NCBI GenBank assembly: GCA_033063855.1
Contig: CP093830.1
Span: forward strand, 3,038,854 to 3,102,853
Direction of reading: 5' to 3'
DNA from: Smittia aterrima
Taxonomy: Eukaryota; Arthropoda; Insecta; Diptera; Chironomidae
Length of the DNA: 64,000 bases
The notes beneath the pieces are model-generated. The model worked only from the letters and a program-made list of their open reading frames with translations, had not been told where the DNA came from and made no database searches. Below are positions 35,512 to 46,639 of the stretch, piece after piece; within the stretch, counting starts at the first letter, position 1; every line of letters begins with the position of its first letter. Made by a program: the position numbers and the translations under genes.

Positions 35512-36778
35512 ATGGCAGGAACGTCACGAAAAAGTAATCAAAATGAAGATTTGTCGCATATCGAATTTGAGACCAGCGAGGATGTTGAGGTCGTCCCAAC
35601 ATTTCAGTCCATGAAGCTTCGTGAAGAATTGCTAAGAGGAATCTACGCTTACGGTAAGTTGCCGCTTTTTGCTATTAAAACAATTTAACTAACCTGAAAC
35701 TTTCTTTTTAGGTTTCGAGAAGCCATCGGCAATTCAACAGCGCAGCATTCTGCCAATCGTTAAAGGGAGAGATGTTATCGCTCAAGCACAGTCGGGCACA
35801 GGAAAAACAGCAACGTTCTCAATTTCAATCTTGGAGAAGCTCGACACATCTCTTCGCGAGACTCAAGTTCTCTGTTTATCACCAACTCGAGAACTTGCTG
35901 TTCAGATCCAGAAAGTTATTCTCGCTCTTGGAGATTTCATGAACGTTCAATGTCACGCTTGCATTGGAGGCACGAACCTCGGGGAAGACATCAGAAAGTT
36001 GGATTATGGACAACACGTAGTCAGTGGAACACCGGGAAGAGTCTTTGACATGATCAAGCGACGAGTGTTGCGTACAAGAGCTATCAAGATGTTGGTTCTT
36101 GATGAAGCCGATGAGATGCTGAATAAGGGGTTTAAAGAACAAATCTACGACGTTTATCGTTATTTGCCACCAGCGACACAAGTTTGTCTCATCTCCGCTA
36201 CACTTCCTCACGAGATTCTCGAGATGACCAGCAAATTCATGACTGATCCAATTCGCATTCTTGTGAAGCGTGATGAGTTGACGTTGGAAGGAATCAAGCA
36301 GTTCTTCGTCGCAGTTGAACGTGAGGAGTGGAAGTTCGATACTTTGTGTGATCTCTACGACACACTTACAATCACTCAAGCAGTTATTTTCTGCAATACC
36401 AAACGAAAGGTCGACTGGTTGACTGAGAAAATGCGTGAAGCAAACTTCACAGTCAGTTCAATGCATGGAGATATGCCGCAGAAAGAAAGAGATGAAATCA
36501 TGAAAGAATTCCGTTCAGGTCAAACGAGAGTTCTCATCACAACTGATGTCTGGGCTCGAGGAATTGACGTTCAGCAAGTCTCACTTGTCATCAACTACGA
36601 TCTGCCCAACAATCGTGAATTGTACATTCACAGAATCGGCCGTTCAGGTCGTTTCGGACGCAAAGGTGTTGGAATCAACTTCGTCAAGTCAGATGATATC
36701 AGAATTCTCCGAGATATCGAACAATATTACTCAACACAGATCGATGAGATGCCGATGAATGTCGCTGATTTAGTTTAA
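35512..36778 (+). CDS. eIF4A3: eIF4A-III, exon-junction-complex DEAD-box ATPase
   Basis: Two exons, 35512-35653 and 35712-36778 (phase 1), give 402 residues, the usual length. Motifs in order: Q-motif region GFEKPSAIQQRS, Walker A AQSGTGKT, PTRELA, TPGR, DEAD in VLDEADEM, SAT in LISATL, and in domain 2 FCNTKRKVDWL, VLITTDVWARGID and HRIGRSGR. DVWARGID together with the C-terminus MPMNVADLV distinguishes eIF4A-III from eIF4A-I/II. It clamps RNA in the exon-junction complex and acts in mRNA export, localisation and decay. Intact. AATAAAATAAA follows at about 36900. Confidence 0.96.
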
Positions 36779-37063
36779 AGCTTCACTTTTATTATTTCCA
36801 TTCACCGTTTTCTTTTCATGATTCAATTATTGATTTGAATTTCAATGTTTCCTCGGAATGATGTGTATTTAAGCGAGTCGATTTAAGTCTTTAACAAAAC
36901 TAATAAAATAAATTTAGCGAAGTCTTAAACAAAACGTTTTTTTTTCCTTGAGGATTTCTGACAAAATTTAAATTGTTGCACTGAGATGAAGTGATTCTTA
37001 TAAAGTTAATATAATATCGAAATATCCAGCAATGGCGTTCCTGTCACTCCCCTCCTTAAATCT

Positions 37064-37943
37064 GATTGGCTCTCAAGTGGCACGCGTTTTGGTTGAGGGG
37101 AAACGTTCGAGCATGAAAGCAGAGAAAGAAAATCGTCGAAACAGGTTTTCTCTTCCTTCTTTCGTTTTATGCTTCTACCTGAGCTGCGAATCAAATAAAT
37201 TCATGCTCGATACTTCCAGTCGGTTTAGTTTGTGTTCAACAGTCGACAGAAGAAGTTTATAAAAGATTTTAAATTGCGAAACGATTGAAAATGATCTCAG
37301 AAATGTATCAAAATTCATTTTATTACTCGCCAGGATTGTTTAGGCCGAGCGAAAGTTTTTGTGAGAATTTATCGACAAATAATTTTGTGAAAATCGAGTC
37401 AAAGTCTTTTGATCGAGTGACATTTTCTGAAGGATGGCAAACACCGGCAAGCATCGAAAGTCTTAGATCAACGAGTCCTGAGTTTGTTTCATTGACATCA
37501 GCAGAGAAATATTTACCAATCAACTTTGAAATTCAAAACGAGAACGTTGCTTTGAAACATGAAGTCGCCAGTGATTCAGAAAATAATTCATCAGATTACA
37601 CAACTTCATCGCTCTCTGCAGAAGTCAACGATGGAACTCCAAAGGAAGGAACAAGGAAACAGAGAAGAACAAAACAGATTCCACCAATTGTCAAGAAGAA
37701 ACGACGACTTGCCGCTAACGCCAGAGAACGAAAGAGAATGCAAAGCTTGAACGATGCCTTTGATCGCCTTCGACAATATTTGCCATCGTTAGGCGAAGAT
37801 CGACAATTCTCAAAGCACGAAACTCTGCAGATGGCCCAATCTTACATTTCTGCTCTTTGTGAGCTTTTAGATTGATTCAGTCTTTGTCAGTACTTTTGTT
37901 AAATTATTTTATGTTGAAATAAAGTTTAAATGTTGTAAAATTA
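37064..37943 (+). repeat. Repeat unit A around bHLH copy A
   Basis: Sequence from ATTGGCTCTCAAGTGGCACGCG (37066) to the run after AATAAAG (37943) matches units B and C. It covers about 225 bp upstream of the ATG, the whole gene and its polyadenylation signal, and nothing else. So A shares only the compact transcription unit, while B and C also share a long 3' flank. Confidence 0.9.
37291..37875 (+). CDS. Atonal-type bHLH proneural factor, copy A
   Basis: Intronless, 194 residues. The first 134 residues are Ser/Thr/Glu-rich (YYSPGLFRPSESF, SSDYTTSS) and end in a Lys/Arg patch (RKQRRTKQIPPIVKKKRR). The bHLH domain fills the C-terminus (135-194): basic region RRLAANARERKRMQ, helix 1 LNDAFDRLRQYLP, loop SLGEDRQFSKHE, helix 2 TLQMAQSYISALCELL, stopping directly after it. 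Ala-Asn-Ala in the basic region and the C-terminal position are as in Atonal, which heterodimerises with Daughterless on E-boxes to specify chordotonal organs and photoreceptors. The real ATG is 37291; an in-frame TTG two codons earlier is not a start. Whether this is ato itself or an additional paralogue cannot be decided here. Confidence 0.9.
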   Translation: MISEMYQNSFYYSPGLFRPSESFCENLSTNNFVKIESKSFDRVTFSEGWQTPASIESLRSTSPEFVSLTSAEKYLPINFEIQNENVALKHEVASDSENNSSDYTTSSLSAEVNDGTPKEGTRKQRRTKQIPPIVKKKRRLAANARERKRMQSLNDAFDRLRQYLPSLGEDRQFSKHETLQMAQSYISALCELLD

Positions 37944-38044
37944 AAAATTTGTATATTAAATTTAATTTCAGAATTGACTTTGCAAAATTTCTTTTTCAAG
38001 AACCTCAATCAAATATTTTTGAAACATGTCAAGATTCTAATTTC

Positions 38045-38160
38045 TTGAGTTGATTGTAGCTCAGTTGGAGCACGCGTCAGAGATCCAAGCCATATGGCTT
38101 AGAACTGCAAATTGCATTTTAGGTCAGGCCACATCTGTTAGAGTTTCAATTCACATCTGT
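38045..38160 (+). repeat. tRNA-derived SINE-like fragment
   Basis: TAGCTCAGTTGGAGC at 38057-38071 is a textbook tRNA D-arm/A-box with a GCTC/GAGC stem. A B-box-like GAGTTTCAATTC lies about 80 bp downstream. No anticodon arm or acceptor stem can be drawn, so it is not a tRNA gene; a degenerate tRNA-headed SINE is the likeliest reading. Confidence 0.4.
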
Positions 38161-39075
38161 GATGATGTTTCGATGTTTTAGAGCATCATTAACAGATTAG
38201 TTTCAATATGTATTTAAGATGATGCTCGAGTCTAAAATTTATTCGCACTGACCTGTGCCCGAGGCTTGAATGTTTAATCTTTCTTCTGCTATTTACTCAA
38301 ATTCTTTATGAAATTATTTCAGAAGGAAATTTTCGACTGTAGCTCCTCGTCATTAGTTCATCCTGACAGTTTCCGGTGCTGACGGAAGGTAATAACTGCT
38401 TTCACAAACTTAATGATCCTCGAACGAATTTCACACTTTCTTCGATCACCGTTAAATTCGAATGTATCAAAACAAAAAGAATTGAACTTCCTGTGGAATC
38501 GTCATCATTAACGGGATTTTTTTTGTTCAAGGATGCAACTGAAATAATTTTCTTGATTTAATTTTAAACCTTTACAGTTTAAAATGTGATTTCATCTAAA
38601 AGTTTCATCAAAAACACTTGAGCGTTGAGGAAATATTTTCAGTTTTTGTTCAGAGATCATCCGGTTAATTTGGCAATCGAAACACAAAAGATTATGTTGA
38701 AAAATCCCAGAACTCACTCAACAACGATGTCCATGAAGTTTTTTCCTCTCCTCGTCTGATTCAAGGACTTAAGTGAGGTAGCAGGGCAACACTTGACTTG
38801 TGAAATTCTCCACATCGCTAGTCGCTTTTTTTTCTCTCGATCATTCGACTTCCTAGAAATCGTAGACTGTGCCAATAAATCTAAAATTTCATTTGGTCGA
38901 GTGCCACAACGAACTTCTCGCACCAGAGTAAATTCAACGATCTCTAAATTATTCAGACAAATAAACATTGTTGCCGTTTATCTTCGCTCCCTAAATCATC
39001 GAAACTCGCGACGTTCGACGTTTTATTGTTCGAACAACTTCGCTTTCTGACTTTACATGCACCTTGCGTCGATCT

Positions 39076-39348
39076 CATTGTTCACGGGAATTTAAATTTA
39101 TGAATTTATTGACATAGAATAATGGCCCTTAAACTGACTGTTTAACCAACTAAGCGCATCTCAGGTTTCATGCGCAATCGACGGTGGTGGAAGCAAAAAA
39201 ATTATGCAGCGAAAAGGTGCAACAAAAAAGTTTGATGTTTTCATAAAGTTTCATCGAACGGCAAGCAAAAAAAATTGTCCCAAGCTCATAATTCGAGTTT
39301 CTTCTTCCTGTCAAGGCATTTCATTCCACTGACCACCCAATCAATTTT
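39076..39348 (-). repeat. Repeated non-coding element, copy 1
   Basis: About 273 bp, the reverse complement of 44561-44835 with few changes and related to 51741-51905. It contains ACCTGAGATGCGCTTAGTTG and GCATAATTTTTTTGC (as read on the minus strand). No open frame, terminal inverted repeats or target-site duplication is evident. Confidence 0.8.
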
Positions 39349-40889
39349 GTTTGACTCGAACGCGAAACGGAAGCGAAGGAATTAAAAAAATTTAACTACT
39401 CGTCGCTTGGTGTTAGTCAAGAGGATACAATTTTTCAAATGAATTTTCATTGACAACCGAAGATGTCGACGATAATAAAAAAATTTATAACTTTTATGGT
39501 TTTTTAAATGTTTGATTAAAAAGAAATGAAAGTCTCCCCCAAACAATAAAATTTATTGCCGATGCTTGTCATCGTAGATCGAAGATAAAGGGAAACGAAT
39601 TTATCACAAATTGAGATCGAAGATTCTATTGAAAAAGGCGCAAGATTGAGCGAAATGTTGAAGTGGATGATCAGACAGAAGTGAAGAGAGCGAAATGCTT
39701 GATCGATTTTCACGCGAAAGTCATTATTTCAGTTGTTAACTTCGGATCTTCAGACCACAAGGACTTCTTTGTTGTGTCTCCAAATTAACCTTATAATTTA
39801 TCAACAACAAAGAATTTCGTTTCCTGCTTCTCTCGTCCTTCTGTTCCAAATCCTTTGTTCGCTCATAATTTTACGTCTCTCGAGATGCTCGGAAGATAAT
39901 TTTCTTCTCATGACGAAGAAGAGTCCTCGAAGTCAAACAAAACGCCCACAAATATCTTTCAAGATCTTCAAGAGGAGACACTTGTGAGAACATGAATCAC
40001 GACATGAGATTTCTGATGTGAATTCTTTAATCTTTCAGATTAGATCCAGTCAATGAAACAAATTTTCAGACACGCAAATTCAAAGAACCGATCACAAGAA
40101 GCAAATCGTTGAGTCGTTTACAATCCTCAGAATCATATCTCGTTAACTGAACTACTTCGAATTAGTTTTAGGAGCTAAGTCACGATATCAATTTTTCTGG
40201 AGTTTATCTTGACTGAAAGCGCGTGGCAAAGAAGAAATAATTTTGCATGCAATAGCCAAGAAGAGACTTTTAATGTTTAGATCTCATTATCTAATGAATC
40301 TGCTCAAGCTTCGCTCTTCTTCAAGAAACTTCTTGGTCCAATTTTAATTTACAACTTGGACTAAGTTTCAACTCATCGCGCCATATGTTCGACGAGTTCG
40401 TCCTATTTTATGAAATTATTTTATTTCGGGAAACAAAGAAGTTTCTAATAAATATTCTACGTTTCAGAATTACTGCCGCACGTGTTCGAAGCTTCTTGTT
40501 TGATGCACTTTACTTTAATAAAAATAAGTTTTTAAATAAAATTTGGTTTTGCCTTCAAAGAATTATTTTTTGTGATACTCAACTTCCCTAATCAATTACG
40601 TAATCCAAGCCTCTTGACTTAGTTAAACTTAACTGTCTTTTCTAGATCTGTAATTTGATATTTTGCAAGAAAGTGCCGAACTTTCACACTTTCTGATCGC
40701 GCTGAAGGTTTTTCTGTTATTACGTCAGTTCCTTTGTTGTCCGTGATTTTACCTGAAAAGAATTCGATCTTTCTTTGAAAAACCTAGACCATCATTGAAG
40801 TCATAACAATTCAAAAATTTGTTTTATCGAGCATTTAACTTCAACGGATAAAAATTTATTGGACCACCATCTCAGACAAAATCTTTTTC

Positions 40890-41969
40890 TCACAATTTCG
40901 ATGAAGCTGTTGGCAATTTAAACAAAACAATTGCCATATCAAGCACGTCATCTGCACAACCCCAACACAAAGTGACTCCACAACCTCCATGTCCGAAGTT
41001 GTGAATTACTGATGGGCCTCCATTCCGTTTCTCAAACTCGATACAAACGGATTCTCTTCCTGGTCTTAGACCAACGATTTCTGAAATAACTTCTGCGTTC
41101 TTCAAACTTGGAAATAAATTTTTGCAACCATTAAAAATAAAAGAAGAATCGACTGACGAGACTTTTAAGTTGTAATCATCAACTTGGTGAGTTCCACCAA
41201 GAATCACGCAATGAGTGTTTGGAATTACGTAGTTGCCATCATCGTCTTCATGCATAATCACGGTGTAAAGCCAAGGAGCCTTTACCCTTGCCACTTGACC
41301 TCGTATCGATTGCAATTCCTTGTCACCAATCAAACTCTGGCTTCCTAAGCCAGTGCAGTTCACAATTAAATCAGCGTCGTCAAACTCATCGAGACTTTCC
41401 ACTTTTCTTTTCTCAAATCGACCGCCAGCAGCGAGAAATCGTTTCATAAGATAAGGAAGAAACTTTGTTGGTTCGCAACAGAAAGTTGTATAATACGAGC
41501 CTCCAGTGTAACTTCTTCCATGTTCCTTGCTGAGATTTGCAAGCTGTTTATCATCGAAAACTTTATAACCGAAGACGACATCCTTCCAACAAGGAAAAAT
41601 GTGACCTTCCGGATCTGTCGTCAAACGAAAAGCGGGTATCATCGAAATTCCAGCTTCTTCAGCCAATCCATTGCTCCACAGTTCATGAAAGAAGTCGTGA
41701 GAACTCTTCGACCATTGTCTGACAAAGAATTTTAGTTCAGAATCGATCGTCAAGTGTATTCAATAAAACATTTACACAATTTTTTCTTCTGGAGAGCTGC
41801 CGATAAGATAAGGTCCCCAAAATCCCGCTGAAATGTCACCAGTCGTGTTAGGACTGACATCTTCGGAGACAACAGTCAATTGAACATTCTGACGGAGAAA
41901 ATGTTCAGCAAGTTTCACTGCGCAGCTTAATCCATTAACTCCGGCTCCGAGTACTATCACTTTCTTCAT
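40890..41969 (-). CDS. D-amino-acid / D-aspartate oxidase family flavoenzyme, peroxisomal
   Basis: Two exons, 41969-41776 and 41718-40890 (phase 2), give 340 residues, the normal DAAO/DDO length. The N-terminus is the FAD-binding Rossmann motif VIVLGAGVNGLSCAVKLAE. Later come GDISAGFWGPYL, the NCTGLGS motif, GLRPGR before the FAD isoalloxazine site, and NFGHGGCGVTLCWG near the end. The protein finishes SKL, a canonical type-1 peroxisomal targeting signal. It oxidises D-amino acids to oxo acids, ammonia and hydrogen peroxide; I cannot tell D-Asp/D-Glu from neutral substrate preference. The ATG is at 41969; an in-frame GTG upstream is not used. It sits between bHLH copies A and B and is unrelated to them. 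Confidence 0.92.
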
Positions 41970-42224
41970 TGTGCAAAGCTTGTTACTCACTTGAGATACG
42001 ATTACCGACTGATTGTGAATAATCAGAGAGCAAACAATTTATGCGCCGTTTTTGAGACGAGTAGTTGATAAGGTTTTAGTCGCTTGACTCGGATGATTCC
42101 TAGTGACACTTTGATAATGTGTACTAAACAGAATAAAAGTATTACAATTTACAATACATCTCAATGTAAAAATGTTTGACCATAGATTAGAGAAAAGACC
42201 TTCAATCAACAACAATTATAAAGT
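41970..42224. other. 5' flank of the oxidase gene
   Basis: Short interval between the oxidase start and the B/C repeat. No gene or clear core promoter seen. Confidence 0.4.
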
Positions 42225-43688
42225 CGCTTGAACTCAGCGTCATTCAAAATCAAAGTGAAGCGATGAGAAAACTTTTTCCCACAAAGTTCTCTTGAGAATC
42301 TCAAGTTGCATCGAAAGGATGCGCGCAGTAATTATGTGAAAATTTTATTTTGGGCAGAAGCGGAAATTAATTCTTGCCGAAACGAGATCGAAGAAATTCC
42401 CGAAAGTTCGTTGAAGCAGAAGTTGATTAATTTGCGATAATCTTGGCCGTCGTTCTCTTACCCACGGTGAACTATCCGTCTGCAACCTTAGCCAACCATT
42501 GAAGGAATTGGACAGAAAAATTACCGAAAATTCACTGAAGAAGCGGAGATGAAGACTGAGAAACGCGAGGGCTTTAATCGATTTGCATGCAACGCGATAA
42601 AGCGAATGATAGCGAAATTAAAATTAATTGTCTTGCACTTTATCGGAGTCTTCGTTGCATTTCTGCAAACTTTGAGGCATTAGACGAAAACAAGTTGACG
42701 GAATAATTGATGGAGAACTGAAAATTGGAAGAAACTCGCTCAGAAAATTTCGCAAACGTGAATCTTTGACCTCACTTCCCTTTCTGAAATGCAATTCCGT
42801 TCGCTGAGAATTTCGACATTTTACAACATTTAAACTTTATTTCAACATAAAATAATTTAACAAAAGTACTGACAAAGACTGAATCAATCTAAAAGCTCAC
42901 AAAGAGCAGAAATGTAAGATTGGGCCATCTGCAGAGTTTCGTGCTTTGAGAATTGTCGATCTTCGCCTAACGATGGCAAATATTGTCGAAGGCGATCAAA
43001 GGCATCGTTCAAGCTTTGCATTCTCTTTCGTTCTCTGGCGTTAGCGGCAAGTCGTCGTTTCTTCTTGACAATTGGTGGGATCTGTTTTGTTCTTCTCTGC
43101 TTCCTTGTTCCTTCCTTTGGAGTTCCATCGTTGACTTCTGCAGAGATCGATGAAGTTGTGTAATCTGATGAATTATTTTCTGAATCACTGGCGACTTCAT
43201 GTTTCAAAGCAACGTTCTCGTTTTGAATTTCAAAGTTGATTGGTAAATATTTCTCTGCTGATGTCAATGAAACAAATTCTGGACTCGTTGATCTAAGACT
43301 TTCGATGCTTGCCGGTGTTTGCCATCCTTCAGAAAATGTCACTCGATCAAAAGACTTTGACTCGATTTTCACAAAATTATTTGTCGATAAATTCTCACAA
43401 AAACTTTCGCTCGGCCTAAACAATCCTGGCGAGTAATAAAATGAATTTTGATACATTTCTGAGATCATTTTCAATCGATTCGCAATTTAAAATCTTTGAT
43501 AAACTTCTTCTGTCGACTGTTGAACACAAACTAAACCGACTGGAAGTATCGAGCATGAATTTATTTGATTCGCAGCTCAGGTAGAAGCATAAAACGAAAG
43601 AAGGAAGAGAAAACCTGTTTCGACGATTTTTCTTTCTCTGCTTTCATGCTCGAACGTTTCCCCTCAACCAAAGCGCGTGCCACCAATC
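42225..43688 (-). repeat. Repeat unit B (inverted partner of unit C)
   Basis: About 1.46 kb matching 48545-50030 in reverse orientation. It includes bHLH copy B, about 220 bp upstream of it and about 650 bp of 3' flank. Similarity ends near GACGCTGAGTTCAAG on this side and near GTGGCACGCG upstream. Unit B lacks the CTCTCAA present upstream in A and C. Confidence 0.9.
42884..43468 (-). CDS. Atonal-type bHLH proneural factor, copy B
   Basis: Intronless, 194 residues, identical to copy A except for one Leu to Ile change in the Ser/Thr-rich region (SSISAEVN versus SSLSAEVN). The full bHLH domain is at the C-terminus (RRLAANARERKRMQ through SYISALCELL). Four other differences from A that I found are silent. 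Its orientation is opposite to the other copies. The upstream sequence keeps the GAGGGGAAACGTTCGAGC block seen in A. It is likely functional because no stop or frameshift is present. Confidence 0.9.
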   Translation of the reverse strand: MISEMYQNSFYYSPGLFRPSESFCENLSTNNFVKIESKSFDRVTFSEGWQTPASIESLRSTSPEFVSLTSAEKYLPINFEIQNENVALKHEVASDSENNSSDYTTSSISAEVNDGTPKEGTRKQRRTKQIPPIVKKKRRLAANARERKRMQSLNDAFDRLRQYLPSLGEDRQFSKHETLQMAQSYISALCELLD

Positions 43689-44560
43689 GAGATATTGAAG
43701 TCCAATCGATTTTAATAAAAAATTGATTTATGAATAATCATTTGCATGTCGAGTTTAAGTAATTTGTTATTAATTCTTCATCCACATTGATCCAGTTTCA
43801 ATTTTCATCAACAAATCTGATGCGTTCACGTGTTCAAACAGATGCTATCACAAAAAGATTCTTATTCTTTGAATCCGAAACAGTTTCACATTCAAAGTCC
43901 TTGACACATCAAAAACGTTTTCTCAAAATTCGGTCTTCCATCGCAACTGTTACTCCACTCGCATCCTTAATTCTTAATTTCTCGCCCATCTGTGATCCAA
44001 CTTTCCCAAATGTTTTGATACAAAAAAATTGAATCGGAAATGAATTTTTAAAGCATATGCGAGGGATACTTGTTGAAAGAGAACGTATATCGAAGAACAA
44101 TTGTGTACGATCCAGCGAACGAACTCGCATGACGGATTAACGAGTCAATATTTGCACACTCTCAACTAGTTGAGAGCGGAAAATTGACGATAAAGCGAGA
44201 GCAAATACAAAGGGACGACTTCAATTCCGCGACTCTTCATCTCAATGGGAAAGCAATTAACCCATTTGTATCGCTTTCCTCTGTTTGTTGAGATTTTATC
44301 AATTTTCATCAAACAATAAATCTTTTTGACCTTTCAGTCATCGAACAAGCCACTGTGCAACCTCAGCACTGCAGGTGTCCTTCGTGTGATAAAATCAGAC
44401 AATTTTTTATGAGAAAATAATTTTTTGTGTCGGCTCTAACATTTTTTTCCCGTTTTCTGTTTTAACTGAGTTGAACAAATCAATTCAAAGAGATTAATGA
44501 AAATATTTCTTCTGTTGAAAGGAAGAGTTGTTTGTGATCAATGTTTTGTGATCGATATTC
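43689..44560. other. Upstream region of bHLH copy B
   Basis: About 0.87 kb with no supported gene. The frames at 43787-44032 and 43909-44130 overlap on opposite strands and look accidental. It probably contains regulatory DNA for copy B. Confidence 0.4.
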
Positions 44561-44835
44561 AAATTGATTGGGTGGTCAATGGAATGAAATGCCTTGACAG
44601 GAAGAAGAAACTCGAATTATGAGCTTGGGATAATTTTTTTTTTGCTTGCCGTTCGATGAAACTTTATGAAAACATCAAAAACTTTTTGTTGCACCTTTTC
44701 GCTGCATAATTTTTTTGCTTCCACCACCGTCGATTGCGCATGAAACCTGAGATGCGCTTAGTTGGTTAAACAGTCAGTTTATGGGCCATTATTCTATGTC
44801 AATAAATTCATAAATTTAAATTCCCCTGAACAATG
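44561..44835 (+). repeat. Repeated non-coding element, copy 2
   Basis: Inverted match of 39076-39348 over its whole length (ATTGGGTGGTCAATGG through the TTTAAATTCCCCTG end). It is about 1.1 kb upstream of bHLH copy B, whereas copy 1 is downstream of bHLH copy A. Confidence 0.8.
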
Positions 44836-44929
44836 ATCCAGCTCGCAAGGTGGTTTTATTGTTTACTAATGAACTTCTTCTTCTAATGAATGACAAATTG
44901 AGTTCTGGATTATAATAATCAGAATTATT

Positions 44930-46100
44930 TTAAACAAAACTGAAGAGATGACTCATTACCAACAAACTCATTGCAGAGATAGTAACAACGATGCTTGACG
45001 ATTGTGATGAACTTTTGCTTACAGCAACGCATTGCTTATCATAAGCATCGAACAATTCGTAACCATCACGGCATCGACATCGAGTTTGAAAACATTCCAT
45101 TGCAGGTTCTTTCATGTAGTAAACGCAATCCGAGTGCTCTGAACAGGAGTCGCCATGTCGAACTTTTTTCAGACAAATTACGTGAGAGTCATTCGAGTTA
45201 TTTTGATGGTTCTCGGTACAAATGCACTTTCCGTTATCACACATTGATCCAACGCCGAGACCATTCAGACACTGGGAGTCTTGTTGACAGTCTTCGTGAT
45301 GATATCGAACTGGGAGACAAACCTGGGGAGAAGGAAATAAATGAAATTCAATTTAGTTTAATGAAGTCTCAATCGAACTTACGTCTCCATTTTCCGATGA
45401 AACAAAATCTTTATCACAGACACATTTGTGATCGATGCAAGATGCGTTATCGTTGAATTTGTGGCACTCGTCAGTTGAATTGCAATGTTCTCCGATCTTC
45501 ACGAGACTGCGGCAGCTTTCGTCATATTGTGTGAAGTTAGAAAGACAATGGCATGTCCCATTCGAACAGTAGGAGTTCATATCGAATCTGACGCATTGTT
45601 CATTCATTTCGCAAGGTTGCGACAAGTGCACTGTCTCGGTTAAACAACGCATATGGTCAGGACTTTCGACAAAACCCTTATCACACATACACTTCACCGA
45701 CATCACGTCGCAGATCGAATGTGGAATTCCGCAGGTTCGTTGACGACAATCGCTTAAAAGCATGTTGTTTACACTTAGTTTCTGAAAAACATTTTAAATA
45801 AATCTTTGTGAATGCAAATTAATTATAAAATGTATCAAATGCAACTAACTTTTGGAAGGCAAGATTCTTTCTTATGAGTTTTGATGTTTTTGCACTGACA
45901 CATGGACTCGACACAAATACTTTCCACCATTTTGTCATGGAAGGGCTGACAATCTTTATCAGTGTTGCAAATGATTTCTACAGTGTCTAAGAGAAAATAG
46001 AAATAAGTAATGAAGATATTGGAAAGGAAATAATTGACTTACCATCGCACAGCGACAATGAAAAGCAGGCAAATAACACAATTAACAGAAGGAACTTCAT
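44930..46100 (-). CDS. Cys-rich EB-type surface protein, probably GPI- or membrane-anchored
   Basis: Four exons, 46100-46043, 45986-45850, 45781-45383 and 45322-44930, give 328 residues. It has a signal peptide (MKFLLLIVLFACFSLSLC), then repeated Cys modules of the pattern C-x5-C..C..C-x-C (for example CNTDKDC..CVESMCQCK, CSNGTCHC, CIDHKCVC, CDNGKCIC, CFQTRCRC), typical of invertebrate EB/EGF-like repeats. The C-terminus is hydrophobic (IVVTISAMSLLVMSHLFSFV) after a Ser-rich spacer, fitting a GPI-attachment signal or a single membrane anchor. Such proteins act at cell surfaces or in innate recognition; the specific function is unknown. Confidence 0.82.
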
Positions 46101-46639
46101 TTCAACAGAAACAACGATCGATTGACAGTGAAGAAGTGTTCTCATCGGTAGATGAAACTGAACTGAAGTAAGTGAGAGCGCTTTAATGAGAATGTTCCTT
46201 ATCTGTAACGGGCTGTTTAGGTTTGTTCTCACTGAATGGATTTCTCATAATAAAAATTCCGGTGAATTATTGAAGTCAACTGCGAGTGCGTGACGACACA
46301 AGAGAGGAACAGTATTCATTTTCTTGACTTAATTGGCGTTTCGCTTCAACTTGACTTTGCGAAGTTTCGTTGCGAGAGATGAGAGACCAAATCTTGTTCA
46401 CAGCGATTCAAATCATTACCGTGTAATTTATGTAGATTTTATGATAAAATACTTTCCGCGAGTCAACGAAAATTTTGAAAAGATCTTAATTTCCCTTAAA
46501 AAAAAACATTTGTTGAAACCTTCTTGCCGGAAAATTGTATAAACAAAACAAAAGTGGCTTTGTAGTTAGAAGTTTTTATTGGATCAAGAAATTGACTCTA
46601 TCAAGAAATTCAAATCAATATTAAATTACATTTATATGT
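46101..46639. other. Intergenic
   Basis: About 0.54 kb between the EB-type gene start and the stop of the F-box gene (both minus). A short plus-strand frame (46333-46542) has no support. Confidence 0.4.

Larger units (their letters stand above)
37944..40889. other. Intergenic between bHLH copy A and the oxidase gene
   Basis: About 2.9 kb with no gene I can support. It holds a tRNA-like element (38045-38160), a 9-bp-stem inverted repeat (GAGCATCAT at 38181-38189 with ATGATGCTC at 38219-38227), the conserved block at 39076-39348 and a short match near 39925-39957 to the region downstream of copy C. Open frames such as 40385-40591 look accidental. Confidence 0.5.

Noticed and set aside
37256..37263. 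TATAAAAG as the TATA box of bHLH copy A
   Set aside because: It lies only about 28 bp before the ATG, so transcription would start at or inside the coding region; B and C have TATCAAAG there.
38045..38160. Functional tRNA gene
   Set aside because: A-box and D-arm are good, but there is no anticodon stem or acceptor stem and the B-box is too far away.
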